A stretch of 35,049 nucleotides of DNA from JBBQZP01 sp038207585 (GCA_038207585.1 JBBQZP010000035.1:1-35049), one strand, 5' to 3'. Numbered from the stretch's first letter, positions 15,912 to 24,208 are shown. Notes: generated by a model not told the origin, from the letters alone. Numbers and translations are program-made.

Positions 15912-18452
15912 ATGTATCGGACACTTATCGCGGGCATAATTATTTTAGTCGGGCTGGCGCTTGCGGGCCTTGGCGGCTGGCTTGCTGCGGTCGGCGGATC
16001 ATGGGCCTATCTGGTGATCGGGCTTGGAATGATGATCTCGGGAGCCTTGGTCTGGTCGCGGCGCCCGGCCGGAATCTCGCTTTACGCGGTGGTGGTGCTG
16101 GGCACGTTTATCTGGGCGATTGCCGAGGTGGGTTTTGACTGGTGGGCGCTTTCGGCGCGCGGGTCACTGCTGGTGATCATTGGCTTGCTGCTGTTGCCGG
16201 TCGGCTTTGCGGCGGCGCAGCGGCGGAACGGGGCCACGCAGCTACCATCGCAGCGCAGACAGGGCCCGGCACTGGCGCTGTGCGTCGCACTTGTGCTGTG
16301 CGCGGGGGGTGGTGTCTGGGCGATGTTCAACGATCCGCATGATCTGACAGGCTCGATCCCCGAGGATCGGATGTCGGCTGCCGGGACCACATCGCCCGAT
16401 GTTGCCGATGGCGACTGGGCGTCTTACGGGCGCACGCCGGCAGGTCAGCGCTATTCACCGCTGACCCAGATCACGCCGCAGAACGTGGCCAGTCTGCAAC
16501 CGGCCTGGACGTACAAGACCGGCCAGATCCGGGGCGACAAGGACCCCGGCGAGACGACGTATGAGGTAACGCCGCTGGTGGTCGAGGATACGATGTATAT
16601 CTGCACGCCGTTTTCGACCGTGATCGCCCTTGATCCGGTGACCGGGGCCGAGAAGTGGCGCTTTGATCCCGATCTGAAAGAGCCGCCGAAACAGACCACC
16701 CAGCACATGACCTGTCGTGGCGTGTCCTATTTCGACGGGCGCGGTCTGGAACCCGATGTAGCGGCCGCCGATGCCGCCCCTGCCGCCGCAAGCCAGCCCG
16801 AAACGCTGACCCCCGCCAGCGCGGAGGAGGTGACGACGCAAGCCGCAGGCGTGCCGCAGAACGTGGTGACAGGGCAAGCCACCGAGGGCGCACCCAACCC
16901 TGTGGTGAACCGCGAAGCCCCCGGCACGCCTAACCGCGCACCGGACTGTCTGCGCCGGATTTTCGTGCCCACGTCGGATGGCCGCCTGATCAGCATCGGT
17001 GCTGAAACCGGCGAGATCTGCGCGGGCTTTGGCGGCGCGGACGGCACCGTGAACCTGTGGGCCAACATGCCCAATGTGACGCCGGGATCGGCCTATTCCA
17101 CTTCGCCCCCTGTGATTACCGACCGGGTGGTGATCGTGGGCGGCACGGTGAATGATAACGTCTCGACCACCTCACCCTCGGGCGTGATCCGGGGCTACGA
17201 CATCTGGACGGGCGCGCTTTTGTGGAACTTTGACTCCAAGCGCCCCGAAGCGCTAGCCCCGATTGCCGATGGCCAGACCTATTCAGAAAACGCGCCCAAC
17301 AGTTGGAGCGTATCTTCCTATGATCCGGCGCTGAACCTTGTCTACATCCCGATGGGCAACCAGTCGCCAGACCAATACGGCGCAAACCGCAGTGCGGAGG
17401 TTGAGAAATATTCAGCCTCCGTGCTGGCGCTGATTGCCGATACGGGCGAAGTGAAATGGGTGTTCCAGACCATGCACCACGATTTGTGGGATATGGATGT
17501 GCCCGCCCAGCCCAGTCTGATCGACCTGACAATCGACGGCGAAACCGTGCCCGCACTGGTGCAGCCCACCAAACAGGGTGAGATTTTCGTGCTGAATCGC
17601 GAAACCGGCGCGCCCGTTTTGCCAGTGCGCGAGGTTCCAGCCCCGCAAGGTGCCGTGCAGGGGGATTTCACGGCCCCGACGCAGCCCGTGTCGGCGATTT
17701 CGTTTGAGCCGCCAATGCTGCGCGAAGCCGACATGTGGGGCGCAACCCCGATTGATCAGGCGCTTTGCCGTATAAGTTTCCGCCAGCTTGACTATCGCGG
17801 TCGCTTCACCCCGCCCAGCGAGAAGGGCGCTATCGTTTATCCCGGCAATTTCGGCGCGTTCAACTGGGGCGCAGTGGCGGTTGATCCGGCCCGTCAGGTG
17901 ATGTTCGGTATGCCGGTCTATCTGGCCTTCACGGTACAGATGGTGCCGCGCGACGATACCGGATCGCGGGTTGTGACTGCCGACGGCGAGCCGGTGTTCA
18001 ACGAAAACTTCGGCGCGCCCTATGCGGCAAAAATGGGCGCATTCCGCTCGCCCGTGGGGCTGCCCTGCCAACAGCCGCCCTGGGGCTATATCTCGGCGGT
18101 CGACCTGACCACCGGCAAGACAATCTACAAACTGAAAAACGGCACGGTCCGCGATCTGTCGCCCATCCCGCTGCCCTTCAAGATGGGCGTGCCGGGCATC
18201 GGGGGGCCGATCATCACTGCGGGGGGCGTGGCCTTCCTGTCGGGCACGCTGGATTACTATGTGCGCGGCTATGATCTGCACAACGGAGCCGAGGTCTGGC
18301 GCGCGCGACTGCCTGCCGGGGGGCAGGCAACCCCCTCGACCTATCTTGGGCGCGACGGGCGGCAGTATGTGGTGGTGGTTGCGGGTGGGCACGGGTCAAC
18401 CGGCACAAAGGCGGGCGATTCCATTATCGCCTATGCGCTGCCGCAGAACTGA
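15912..18452 (+). CDS. gcd: Membrane-bound PQQ-dependent glucose dehydrogenase
   Basis: This quinoprotein oxidises glucose to gluconolactone in the periplasm and passes electrons to ubiquinone, using pyrroloquinoline quinone. The 846-residue product starts with about five hydrophobic segments (residues 5-140) that form the membrane domain, then an eight-bladed propeller beginning DWASYGRTPAGQRYSPLTQI (169-188). HHDLWDMDVPAQPSL (522-536) matches the conserved catalytic-Asp region of Gcd enzymes. Between MTCRGVSYFDGRG (266-278) and CLRRIFVPTSDGRLI (346-360) is a 65-residue Ala/Pro/Thr-rich insert that I do not recall in the E. coli enzyme. ATG 15912 is chosen because TTGGAGAC precedes it and the first transmembrane helix follows; the frame extends to 15849, which would cover the promoter. 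A sugar other than glucose remains possible. Confidence 0.9.
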   Translation: MYRTLIAGIIILVGLALAGLGGWLAAVGGSWAYLVIGLGMMISGALVWSRRPAGISLYAVVVLGTFIWAIAEVGFDWWALSARGSLLVIIGLLLLPVGFAAAQRRNGATQLPSQRRQGPALALCVALVLCAGGGVWAMFNDPHDLTGSIPEDRMSAAGTTSPDVADGDWASYGRTPAGQRYSPLTQITPQNVASLQPAWTYKTGQIRGDKDPGETTYEVTPLVVEDTMYICTPFSTVIALDPVTGAEKWRFDPDLKEPPKQTTQHMTCRGVSYFDGRGLEPDVAAADAAPAAASQPETLTPASAEEVTTQAAGVPQNVVTGQATEGAPNPVVNREAPGTPNRAPDCLRRIFVPTSDGRLISIGAETGEICAGFGGADGTVNLWANMPNVTPGSAYSTSPPVITDRVVIVGGTVNDNVSTTSPSGVIRGYDIWTGALLWNFDSKRPEALAPIADGQTYSENAPNSWSVSSYDPALNLVYIPMGNQSPDQYGANRSAEVEKYSASVLALIADTGEVKWVFQTMHHDLWDMDVPAQPSLIDLTIDGETVPALVQPTKQGEIFVLNRETGAPVLPVREVPAPQGAVQGDFTAPTQPVSAISFEPPMLREADMWGATPIDQALCRISFRQLDYRGRFTPPSEKGAIVYPGNFGAFNWGAVAVDPARQVMFGMPVYLAFTVQMVPRDDTGSRVVTADGEPVFNENFGAPYAAKMGAFRSPVGLPCQQPPWGYISAVDLTTGKTIYKLKNGTVRDLSPIPLPFKMGVPGIGGPIITAGGVAFLSGTLDYYVRGYDLHNGAEVWRARLPAGGQATPSTYLGRDGRQYVVVVAGGHGSTGTKAGDSIIAYALPQN

Positions 18453-18460
18453 AGCCATCT

Positions 18461-18485
18461 GCGCCGGGACGTGCAGCCCCGGCGC
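18461..18485 (+). terminator. GC-rich stem-loop after the glucose dehydrogenase gene
   Basis: An 8-bp perfect stem GCGCCGGG / CCCGGCGC with a 9-base loop begins 8 bases after the stop codon. No T-tract follows, so termination may be factor-dependent. Confidence 0.45.
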
Positions 18486-18522
18486 TGTGATGCAAAATGG
18501 TGCAGCATCAACATCGGCAGGC

Positions 18523-18547
18523 GGAACATTTGCCCACACCGTGGGTT
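18523..18547 (+). promoter_or_regulatory. EcfG-like promoter of the DUF2934 gene (GGAAC-N16-GGTT)
   Basis: GGAAC (18523-18527), 17 bases, then GTT (18545-18547). It lies 132 bases before the ATG, giving a longer leader than the other candidates. Confidence 0.5.
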
Positions 18548-18678
18548 GTAAAACTGTTCGTGACGACAATCGCGTCGCCGGACATTTCAGACGTCGGTCG
18601 CGCCCGGGCCCTTGGCGCACGATCGACATTCAGGCGGTGCCTGGCATCGCACTCATCAGCAAAAGCAGGAGGGTTCCC

Positions 18679-18936
18679 ATGTTGGACGAACATCACACCG
18701 AAAAAGATCACGACGACACGCACCGCCGCATCGCGCAGCGCGCGCATGAAATATGGATGCAGGAGGGCTGCCCCGACGGCAAGCAAACCGAACATTGGGT
18801 CAGGGCGGAATCCGAAGTCGCAAACCCCGCGCCACTGGTTGCGGCAGAGCCCGGCGAAAGCACCGGACAGAACGCGGATGCTGCCGGTCAGCCAGCAGCG
18901 AAATCCGCAAAGTCGAGAAAAACTGATCGCGGTTAA
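18679..18936 (+). CDS. DUF2934-domain protein
   Basis: An 85-residue acidic, soluble protein. Residues 14-43 (RRIAQRAHEIWMQEGCPDGKQTEHWVRAES) match the DUF2934 pattern seen in many short proteobacterial proteins; the C-terminal half is Ala/Pro/Glu-rich and probably disordered. No function is known for the domain. ATG 18679 is preceded by AGGAGGG, an ideal ribosome binding site, while the longer frame has none. A strong terminator follows. Its placement among candidate EcfG-controlled genes suggests a stress role, by inference only. Confidence 0.85.
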   Translation: MLDEHHTEKDHDDTHRRIAQRAHEIWMQEGCPDGKQTEHWVRAESEVANPAPLVAAEPGESTGQNADAAGQPAAKSAKSRKTDRG

Positions 18937-18960
18937 GCGCGAAGCCATTGACCAAAAGGA

Positions 18961-18990
18961 AAACGCCGGATCATCAATCCGGCGTTTTTT
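18961..18990 (+). terminator. Strong intrinsic terminator after the DUF2934 gene
   Basis: An 11-bp perfect stem (AAACGCCGGAT / ATCCGGCGTTT) with loop CATCA is followed by T residues. The A-run on the other side gives a short T-run on the minus strand too, so it could work in both directions. Confidence 0.9.
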
Positions 18991-19081
18991 CATGTCTGAT
19001 GCCGGGTTGATCCGTTTTTGGCGGTCGCAATCGTAACGATGCGTGCAGAGGAACTGAACTCTGCACCGGGATCACGGCATG

Positions 19082-19107
19082 AAAAAGGGGCCGCGCATGG
19101 CGGCCCC
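19082..19107 (-). terminator. Intrinsic terminator of the double PRC-barrel gene
   Basis: On the minus strand an 8-bp perfect stem GGGGCCGC / GCGGCCCC with a 5-base loop is followed by five T residues, 30 bases past the stop codon. Confidence 0.85.
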
Positions 19108-19136
19108 AATTCAGTGTCAGCTTAGCTGCCGAAAGA

Positions 19137-20096
19137 TCAGCTTTTCCATTCCGGCATGGCTTTAAGCTCTTCTTCCGAGTAGTCGACATAAACGACGATA
19201 TCATCGCCATTGTCGCCCTCGGACCGGATGTCGATCTGGTCCATCGACAGGGACACCGGGCGTTCGCCCAAGCCCAGCCAGCCGCCCACGTCGATGATGA
19301 CGTTGTCGACCTTGCCGTCATCGGTCAGCACAAGCTGGCTGATTTCGCCAACCCAGTCATCCGATGCGCCATAGACGCGCGCGCCGGTCAGATTTTCAGC
19401 AGTAAGCATCTCGGGTGCGGCTGCTGCCATTCCTTCACGGTCAGGGCGGGCCATCGTGTCGCCGCTTTGCGTGGTCGTGGTGTCGCTGATCCCGCCTTCG
19501 GCGGCTGGGGCAGCGGCCTGATCGGTGCCGGTGGCATCCATCGCTGCATTACCCGTCTGATAGGTATCAAGCGACCGATAGCCTTCGCCTTCCATCGCGT
19601 CACGGTTGTATTCATCCGTCGCCTCAAGCCGGGTACGATCACCGGTGTAGACCACGAAATACGCCCCGTCCTCATCGGAGTCGGGCACGAATTGCAGGTC
19701 GGTCAGCGCGACATTCACATTGCGCTCACCCATACCAAGGAATCCGCCTGCATCCACGACGATGGACGAAACACCACCTTGCGCGTCGATCATCACGTCG
19801 CCGACTTCACCGACGTTGTCCCATGTATCGGGCGCGTCTTCGATGCCCGCCGTCATGTCAACATTGGCATCAGGAGCAGTGCCTTCACGCTGGATGTAGA
19901 CGTTTTTCCCGACCAGCGTTTCAGCGCTCATATCCAGCGAGCCTGCGCTGAACATCGGCCCGTTTGCCGTTGCGTTGGGTTCGGTCATCGTGGTGCCGCC
20001 GGTCGTATCGGTTCCGGTGGCGGGGTCCGTCGACTGGGCAACAGCGGGAATGGCCATGCACGCAGCGATGGCAGTTGTCATGAGAAACTTTTTCAT
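19137..20096 (-). CDS. Periplasmic protein with two PRC-barrel domains
   Basis: A 319-residue exported protein: Sec signal peptide at 1-21 (cleavage after PAVAQ or PAVA), Thr/Pro-rich linker, PRC barrel 1 at about 58-165 (VDAGGFLGMGERNVNVAL), low-complexity linker 175-230, and PRC barrel 2 at about 232-315 (IDVGGWLGLGERPVSLSM). The barrels resemble each other and the small protein at 10257-10553. It is very acidic. Tandem exported PRC-barrel proteins are common in Rhizobiales and Rhodobacterales; their role is not established, and an envelope stress role is plausible. ATG 20096 has AAGGAGG 8 bases upstream. It has its own terminator and a candidate EcfG promoter, and is divergent from the gene at 20429. 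Confidence 0.9.
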   Translation of the reverse strand: MKKFLMTTAIAACMAIPAVAQSTDPATGTDTTGGTTMTEPNATANGPMFSAGSLDMSAETLVGKNVYIQREGTAPDANVDMTAGIEDAPDTWDNVGEVGDVMIDAQGGVSSIVVDAGGFLGMGERNVNVALTDLQFVPDSDEDGAYFVVYTGDRTRLEATDEYNRDAMEGEGYRSLDTYQTGNAAMDATGTDQAAAPAAEGGISDTTTTQSGDTMARPDREGMAAAAPEMLTAENLTGARVYGASDDWVGEISQLVLTDDGKVDNVIIDVGGWLGLGERPVSLSMDQIDIRSEGDNGDDIVVYVDYSEEELKAMPEWKS

Positions 20097-20156
20097 CGTG
20101 TGTCCTCCTTAAAGGCTCTGACGCAGCCGGGTATGACTGCGCCCTCATGCCCTTAA

Positions 20157-20182
20157 AACATCCGACACGGCGGCCCGGTTCC
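20157..20182 (-). promoter_or_regulatory. Possible EcfG-like promoter of the double PRC-barrel gene (GGAAC-N17-TGTT)
   Basis: The minus strand reads GGAAC (20182-20178), 18 bases, then GTT (20159-20157), 61 bases before the ATG. It has the same TGTT variant and spacing as the treZ candidate. Confidence 0.5.
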
Positions 20183-20370
20183 CGGCTGTGCGCCAATTTC
20201 CTGCGCGTTTCAGCATCACGTTGCGTGACCCTGTGGCGACTCAAGGACCTTGTCCAACGTCGGACACGACCAGTAATCAATTTTTTAATCATAGGCTTAA
20301 CCGTGAGAAGCACGGATGCACACAGGGTCAAATTCGGGCGACGTGCTGCTGTGGCCCATTTCGATACGAT

Positions 20371-20395
20371 GGAACCGGCTGCCCTCCACCGGGTT
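20371..20395 (+). promoter_or_regulatory. EcfG-like promoter of the pyridoxamine oxidase-like gene (GGAAC-N16-GGTT)
   Basis: GGAAC (20371-20375), 17 bases, then GTT (20393-20395), ending 34 bases before the ATG. It is divergent from the PRC-barrel promoter in the same 332-base intergenic region. Confidence 0.65.
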
Positions 20396-20428
20396 GACCG
20401 GGCAGAGCTTTCAGCAAAGGAATTCCCC

Positions 20429-20932
20429 ATGACGGACCGCGACACCCTGAAACGAAATCCCGAAGAAGCCGTCTTTGACATTTTGTCTGACACCCGCGTC
20501 GGCATGCTGGGTGTGGAGGGAAATGGCCAGCACCTGCAACCTATGACCCATTTTGCTGATGCAGAGTCGGCGTCGGTCTGGTTCATCACCTCGCGCCAGA
20601 CCGATCTGGCGAAATCGGTAGCATCGGGCCAGCCCGCACAGCACTGCGTGAGCAGCAAGGATCAATCGGCGTTTGCTTCGCTGACGGGCACATTGCAGCA
20701 GATCGAGGATGACGCAAAGCTCGAAGAGCTATGGTCGCCCGTGGTTGCCGCCTGGTTTCCCGAAGGTCGCAAAGACCCCGACGTCTGCCTTTTGCGCCTG
20801 AAACTGGATCAGGCGGCGATCTGGGTCGCTACGTCCAGCGCGCTGAATTTCGGGTTCGAGATTGCCCGCGCGAATCTGGTTGCGGATCATCAGCCAGATG
20901 TCGGCGACCACGAAATTGTCCGCTTCGGATGA
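20429..20932 (+). CDS. Pyridoxamine 5'-phosphate oxidase-like (general stress protein 26-type) protein
   Basis: A 167-residue protein of the split-barrel flavin-binding family often annotated as general stress protein 26. The pattern is an N-terminal helix (DTLKRNPEEAVFDIL), a strand turn RVGMLGV, LQPMTHFADAESASVWFIT near 37-55, then SLTGTLQQIEDDAKLEELWSPVVAAWFPEGRKDPDVCLLRL near 86-126, where the WSP..AWFP.G..DPD motif is characteristic. Members bind FMN, FAD or F420; the reaction is unknown. ATG 20429 has AAAGGA about 9 bases upstream; the frame extends upstream to 20147 but that part overlaps the promoter. It converges with udgX. Confidence 0.85.
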   Translation: MTDRDTLKRNPEEAVFDILSDTRVGMLGVEGNGQHLQPMTHFADAESASVWFITSRQTDLAKSVASGQPAQHCVSSKDQSAFASLTGTLQQIEDDAKLEELWSPVVAAWFPEGRKDPDVCLLRLKLDQAAIWVATSSALNFGFEIARANLVADHQPDVGDHEIVRFG

Positions 20933-20994
20933 GGTGGGCCGCGCAATCTGAGATTGTTGCTTGCAGGATGGACCGCCCGGACTTGGCCGCTCAT

Positions 20995-21018
20995 CCATCC
21001 GGGTTTTCTTGCGGATGG
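20995..21018. terminator. Weak stem-loop between convergent genes
   Basis: A 7-bp inverted repeat CCATCCG / CGGATGG with a 10-base loop lies in the 120-base gap between two convergent genes. It has no T-tract outside the loop, so this is a weak call. Confidence 0.3.
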
Positions 21019-21052
21019 GGAGTAGTCAGCCATTCAGGCTGAATTGCGGGGA

Positions 21053-22480
21053 TCAACCCTTGTCCAGCATCCGGGATGCGGCGCCAAGATCTGTCGTAAG
21101 CGCGGCAAGCGCATCCGCACGCTCAGTGGCACCGCTTGACCGCAGAATATGCGCGGGGTGAAGGGTGATAAGCACCGGGGTGCCGTCGGGCAGATGCTCG
21201 ATATTACCGCGACGCGATAGAATGTCCTGTCCGTTCCCCGTTAGAGCCAGCGCTGCCGTTGCCCCCAGTGCCACAATCAATCTCGGTTTCAGAAGTGTCC
21301 GCTCCATCTCTAGCCACCAACGGCAGGCCGTCACCTCACCCGCCGTTGGCCGCATATGGATGCGGCGTTTGCCCTGCGGCCGAAATTTGAAATGCTTGAC
21401 CGCATTGGTCACATATGCCGCCTGTCGCGACAAACCGGCTTGCGCAGCGCAGGTATCGAACATCTGCCCCGCCGGGCCGACAAAGGGACGCCCGGTCAGA
21501 TCTTCCTGATCGCCCGGCTGTTCGCCTACGATCATAAGCGCTGCGTCCACCGGCCCTTCGCCGACAACGCCCTGTGTTGCACAGGCACCGATCGGACAGC
21601 GGCGGCAGGCATCGACATCGCGCTTCAATCCAGCCAGACCGTCTTGCGGCGCCTCTGGCATTGGTGCCGCAATGATCCGCGCCAGATGCGCGGGCGGAAT
21701 CGAAGGATGCGCGGCCTGCATCGCCTGCGCCCGTGCCTGTGCCGTGCGGATCAGGCCGGGTATCAGATCGGCCTCGGGCAGGTTCTTCCAGTATTTGCGC
21801 GGCATCTCTGATGTCATCGCCGAAATCATCAGCCGCGCCGGGTTGAAGATATTGGCGTAATAGGTGCGCCAAAGCGTATCCGTGGCATCCGGGGGCGGCG
21901 GCGAAACATCTGTCGTGATCTCATGCGTCAGATCACCTGCCACAAACCGTGCAGTCACGTCCGGCGTGGCGATGACCCAATCCATGTCGCCGAACCGGCG
22001 CGCGAAAAAGGTGCTTGCGGCCTCGGTGATGCAATGATCGGGTTCGAACCACGCCACGAAAGCGCGGCGGGGGCTGGAGGGCGTGGTGACATCGCGGAAA
22101 CGCACAAAAGCATGCATCTTGTGGATGTCACGCTCCACCGCCTTTTTCTGGCCCAGCAATCTGTGCAGGGCAGGGTCCGACCGGTCGCCCCAGCGCAGAT
22201 CACCCCGGCCCAGCCGCAGGATGATGTCATAGGCGCGGGTAAACCGCTGTGGGTCGCGGTGCAAAAGCGCGGTCTCGATGCCGGAAAGGGCTTCGCGCGT
22301 CAGGTGCAAAGGATGGGCGCGCCCGATCGTGGGTTTGCCCGGCCCGTCGAACAGCCCCGGATCAGTCGGCCCGACCGACCAGGACACGGCTTCAGCCGGA
22401 ACCCCCTGTGCGGCAAGACCGCGTGCCGCGTCGCGCCACGCAGCAACCGTTCCCAGCCTTGGCAGTGCAATCACGCGCAT
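21053..22480 (-). CDS. udgX: DUF4130-UdgX fusion: uracil-DNA glycosylase of the UdgX type
   Basis: UdgX is a family-4-like uracil-DNA glycosylase that, in characterised members, becomes covalently attached to the abasic site through the histidine of its KRRIH loop. About 475 residues. Residues 1 to about 270 match the DUF4130 domain that is commonly fused to UdgX and linked to radical SAM partners. The glycosylase part has CRRCPIG (about 293-299), GEQPGDQEDLTGRPFVGPAGQ (about 320-340), GKRRIH (about 371-376), ACRWWLEME (about 386-394) and LHPAHILRS (about 441-449). The KRRIH motif separates it from ordinary family 4 enzymes. The ATG at 22480 overlaps the TGA of the radical SAM gene by one base; a GTG one codon earlier is also possible. 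Translation is therefore coupled to the partner gene. Confidence 0.93.
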   Translation of the reverse strand: MRVIALPRLGTVAAWRDAARGLAAQGVPAEAVSWSVGPTDPGLFDGPGKPTIGRAHPLHLTREALSGIETALLHRDPQRFTRAYDIILRLGRGDLRWGDRSDPALHRLLGQKKAVERDIHKMHAFVRFRDVTTPSSPRRAFVAWFEPDHCITEAASTFFARRFGDMDWVIATPDVTARFVAGDLTHEITTDVSPPPPDATDTLWRTYYANIFNPARLMISAMTSEMPRKYWKNLPEADLIPGLIRTAQARAQAMQAAHPSIPPAHLARIIAAPMPEAPQDGLAGLKRDVDACRRCPIGACATQGVVGEGPVDAALMIVGEQPGDQEDLTGRPFVGPAGQMFDTCAAQAGLSRQAAYVTNAVKHFKFRPQGKRRIHMRPTAGEVTACRWWLEMERTLLKPRLIVALGATAALALTGNGQDILSRRGNIEHLPDGTPVLITLHPAHILRSSGATERADALAALTTDLGAASRMLDKG

Positions 22481-23709
22481 CACAGCAGACGCAGTTGTTC
22501 CGGCGCGGGCGCAAACCGTTGTCGCAAGCGTTCGTCATCGGGCAGTGCGCGCGGGCTCCACCCCGGCAGGGTGATGAAAGGCTGGGCGTGCCGCAAAACG
22601 CAACCGATGCGCACAAGGTCTTCGTAACGGATCGTCCGGTGCCTCCGCGCATCCAGAATACGCTGAACCGACCGGGTGCCAAACCCGGGCACCCGCAGCA
22701 AAACCTCTTTCGCGGCCGTGTTCACATTGACCGGAAACATCTGCCGGTGTGCCAATGCCCATGCCAGCTTTGGGTCAACCTCCAGATCAAGCATACCTGA
22801 CGGAGGAGCTATTTCGTCGGCATCAAAGCCATAAAACCGCATCAGCCAGTCGGCTTGATAAAGCCGGTGTTCGCGCTGCAAGGGGGGAGCCACAAGGGGC
22901 AGGCGGGCAGACGCATCGGCAATCGGCGAGAACGCGGAGTAATAAACCCGCCCCAGACGGTACGACGCGTAAAGCTGCGACGATTGTGCCAGTATCTGCG
23001 CGTCATTGGCCGCATCCGCGCCCACGATCATCTGGGTGGATTGGCCCGCAGGCGCAAACCGCCGTGCCTTGGTGCCGCGGTGGGAGGTGTCGGCTGCCGC
23101 CTCGCGCCTGCTGCGCACATCAGCCATCGCGCGGCGGATGGTTTGAGCGGATTTTTCCGGGGCCAACGCTTCCATCGCCTGTTCCGTCGGCAACTCTACA
23201 TTGATGGACAGACGATCCGCCCAGCGCCCCGCCTCTTCTATCAGTTCGGGCGCGGCATCGGGAATAGTTTTCAGATGGATATAGCCCCGAAAATTCTCAT
23301 CTTCGCGCAATGTCCGGGCTATACGCACCATATCGGCCATCGTGTCATCGGGCGACCGGATGATCCCCGACGAAAGGAACAGGCCTTCGATGTAATTCCG
23401 CCGGTAAAATTCGATGGTCAGGCGCACGACCTCCTCCACCGAAAACCGCGCCCGTTCGACCCGACTGGACGCCCGGTTGATGCAGTAGACACAGTCGTAA
23501 ATGCAAAAATTCGTCATCAGGATTTTCAGCAGCGAAATGCAGCGTCCATCCGGCGCATAGGCGTGGCAGATGCCGCTGCCGCCGGAAGACCCAAGACCAG
23601 AGCCATCGCGGGATTGTCGACGCTCGCCCCCGGACGAGGCGCAGGAGGCGTCGTATTTCGCGGCATCTGCCAGAAGTGCCAGCTTTTCGGTGAGGGTGCG
23701 CTTTACCAT
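22480..23709 (-). CDS. Putative DNA modification/repair radical SAM protein (UdgX partner)
   Basis: A 409-residue radical SAM protein with the CxxxCxxC cluster motif at Cys69, Cys73 and Cys76 (CIYDCVYC) and the family start EKLALLADAAKYDASCASSGG (8-28) and ICHAYAPDGRCISLLKILMTN (47-67). The C-terminus carries helix-hairpin-helix-like sequence (VNVNTAAKEVLLRVPGFGTRSVQRILDARRH), which suggests DNA binding. It is the usual partner of DUF4130-UdgX proteins; the substrate is unknown. ATG 23709 is chosen because it matches the family start and the promoter and SOS box end 3 bases upstream; the frame runs on to 23823, but that part would span the promoter. No ribosome binding site is visible, in line with a leaderless message. 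Confidence 0.92.
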   Translation of the reverse strand: MVKRTLTEKLALLADAAKYDASCASSGGERRQSRDGSGLGSSGGSGICHAYAPDGRCISLLKILMTNFCIYDCVYCINRASSRVERARFSVEEVVRLTIEFYRRNYIEGLFLSSGIIRSPDDTMADMVRIARTLREDENFRGYIHLKTIPDAAPELIEEAGRWADRLSINVELPTEQAMEALAPEKSAQTIRRAMADVRSRREAAADTSHRGTKARRFAPAGQSTQMIVGADAANDAQILAQSSQLYASYRLGRVYYSAFSPIADASARLPLVAPPLQREHRLYQADWLMRFYGFDADEIAPPSGMLDLEVDPKLAWALAHRQMFPVNVNTAAKEVLLRVPGFGTRSVQRILDARRHRTIRYEDLVRIGCVLRHAQPFITLPGWSPRALPDDERLRQRFAPAPEQLRLL

Positions 23710-23711
23710 AC

Positions 23712-23726
23712 GTTCACTATATGTTC
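23712..23726 (-). promoter_or_regulatory. SOS (LexA) box, GTTC-N7-GTTC type
   Basis: GTTC at 23712-23715, seven bases, GTTC at 23723-23726 (minus strand GAAC-N7-GAAC). This is the exact LexA direct-repeat consensus of alphaproteobacteria. It overlaps the -10 of the promoter of the radical SAM-UdgX operon and ends 2 bases before the ATG. Confidence 0.85.
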
Positions 23727-23744
23727 CGATTCGGGAAAGTTCAA
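23716..23744 (-). promoter_or_regulatory. Sigma-70-type promoter of the radical SAM-udgX operon
   Basis: On the minus strand, TTGAAC (23744-23739), a 17-base spacer, then TATAGT (23721-23716). Transcription would start at or within a base or two of the A of the ATG at 23709, predicting a leaderless mRNA. The LexA box covers the -10. Confidence 0.65.
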
Positions 23745-24208
23745 ACCCCAAGCCGCCCCTGCGACATTTTTGGCCAAATTTTGTGCCGCTTACGGCCAAA
23801 GACATGGGTTGCGCTGTGCGCATCGCCTGACCGGGTGGTGGAGTGGCTGGCGCGGGTGGAAAAATACAAAATCAACTGCAACCAAATGCACCGGGACTGC
23901 GTTGGCTTGAGTAGGGCAGTAACCGATCCGGCCGTGACACGGCAACGCGCCCTGTCTTGGCGTTAAATCGGCAGGATGGGCAGAAGATGACGTCGGCACA
24001 GTTCAATCATGCAGCAAAGGTTACATCCGACGCGAAACCGCAGTTTTCAGCATTCGCAGCGATGCGCAGACTGATCGGGAAGGCGCGTGGTGTTGCCGAC
24101 AAGTCCCGACAGAAATGTAGCAGTGAGCAATGAGCGCGGATTACTTTGGCCGCGCACCCTGTTGAGTCTGGCCCGTACAAATTGTTTTCAACATAAAGGA
24201 TTTCTCAC
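23745..24208. other. Gene-free intergenic region between divergent operons
   Basis: This stretch lies upstream of both the radical SAM gene and the permease gene. Short frames (for example an 81-residue plus-strand frame at 23721-23966) have no family features and overlap the SOS promoter. An inverted repeat TTTGGCC / GGCCAAA is visible around 23768-23800. I could not identify a clear promoter for the permease. Confidence 0.5.

Noticed and set aside
17412..18392. 326-residue minus-strand open frame
   Set aside because: It is antisense to the glucose dehydrogenase gene, His/Arg-rich, and has no ribosome binding site or motif.
22855..23910. 351-residue plus-strand open frame
   Set aside because: It is antisense to the radical SAM gene and crosses its promoter.
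23721..23966. 81-residue plus-strand frame upstream of the permease
   Set aside because: It overlaps the SOS box and promoter of the divergent operon and shows no conserved features.
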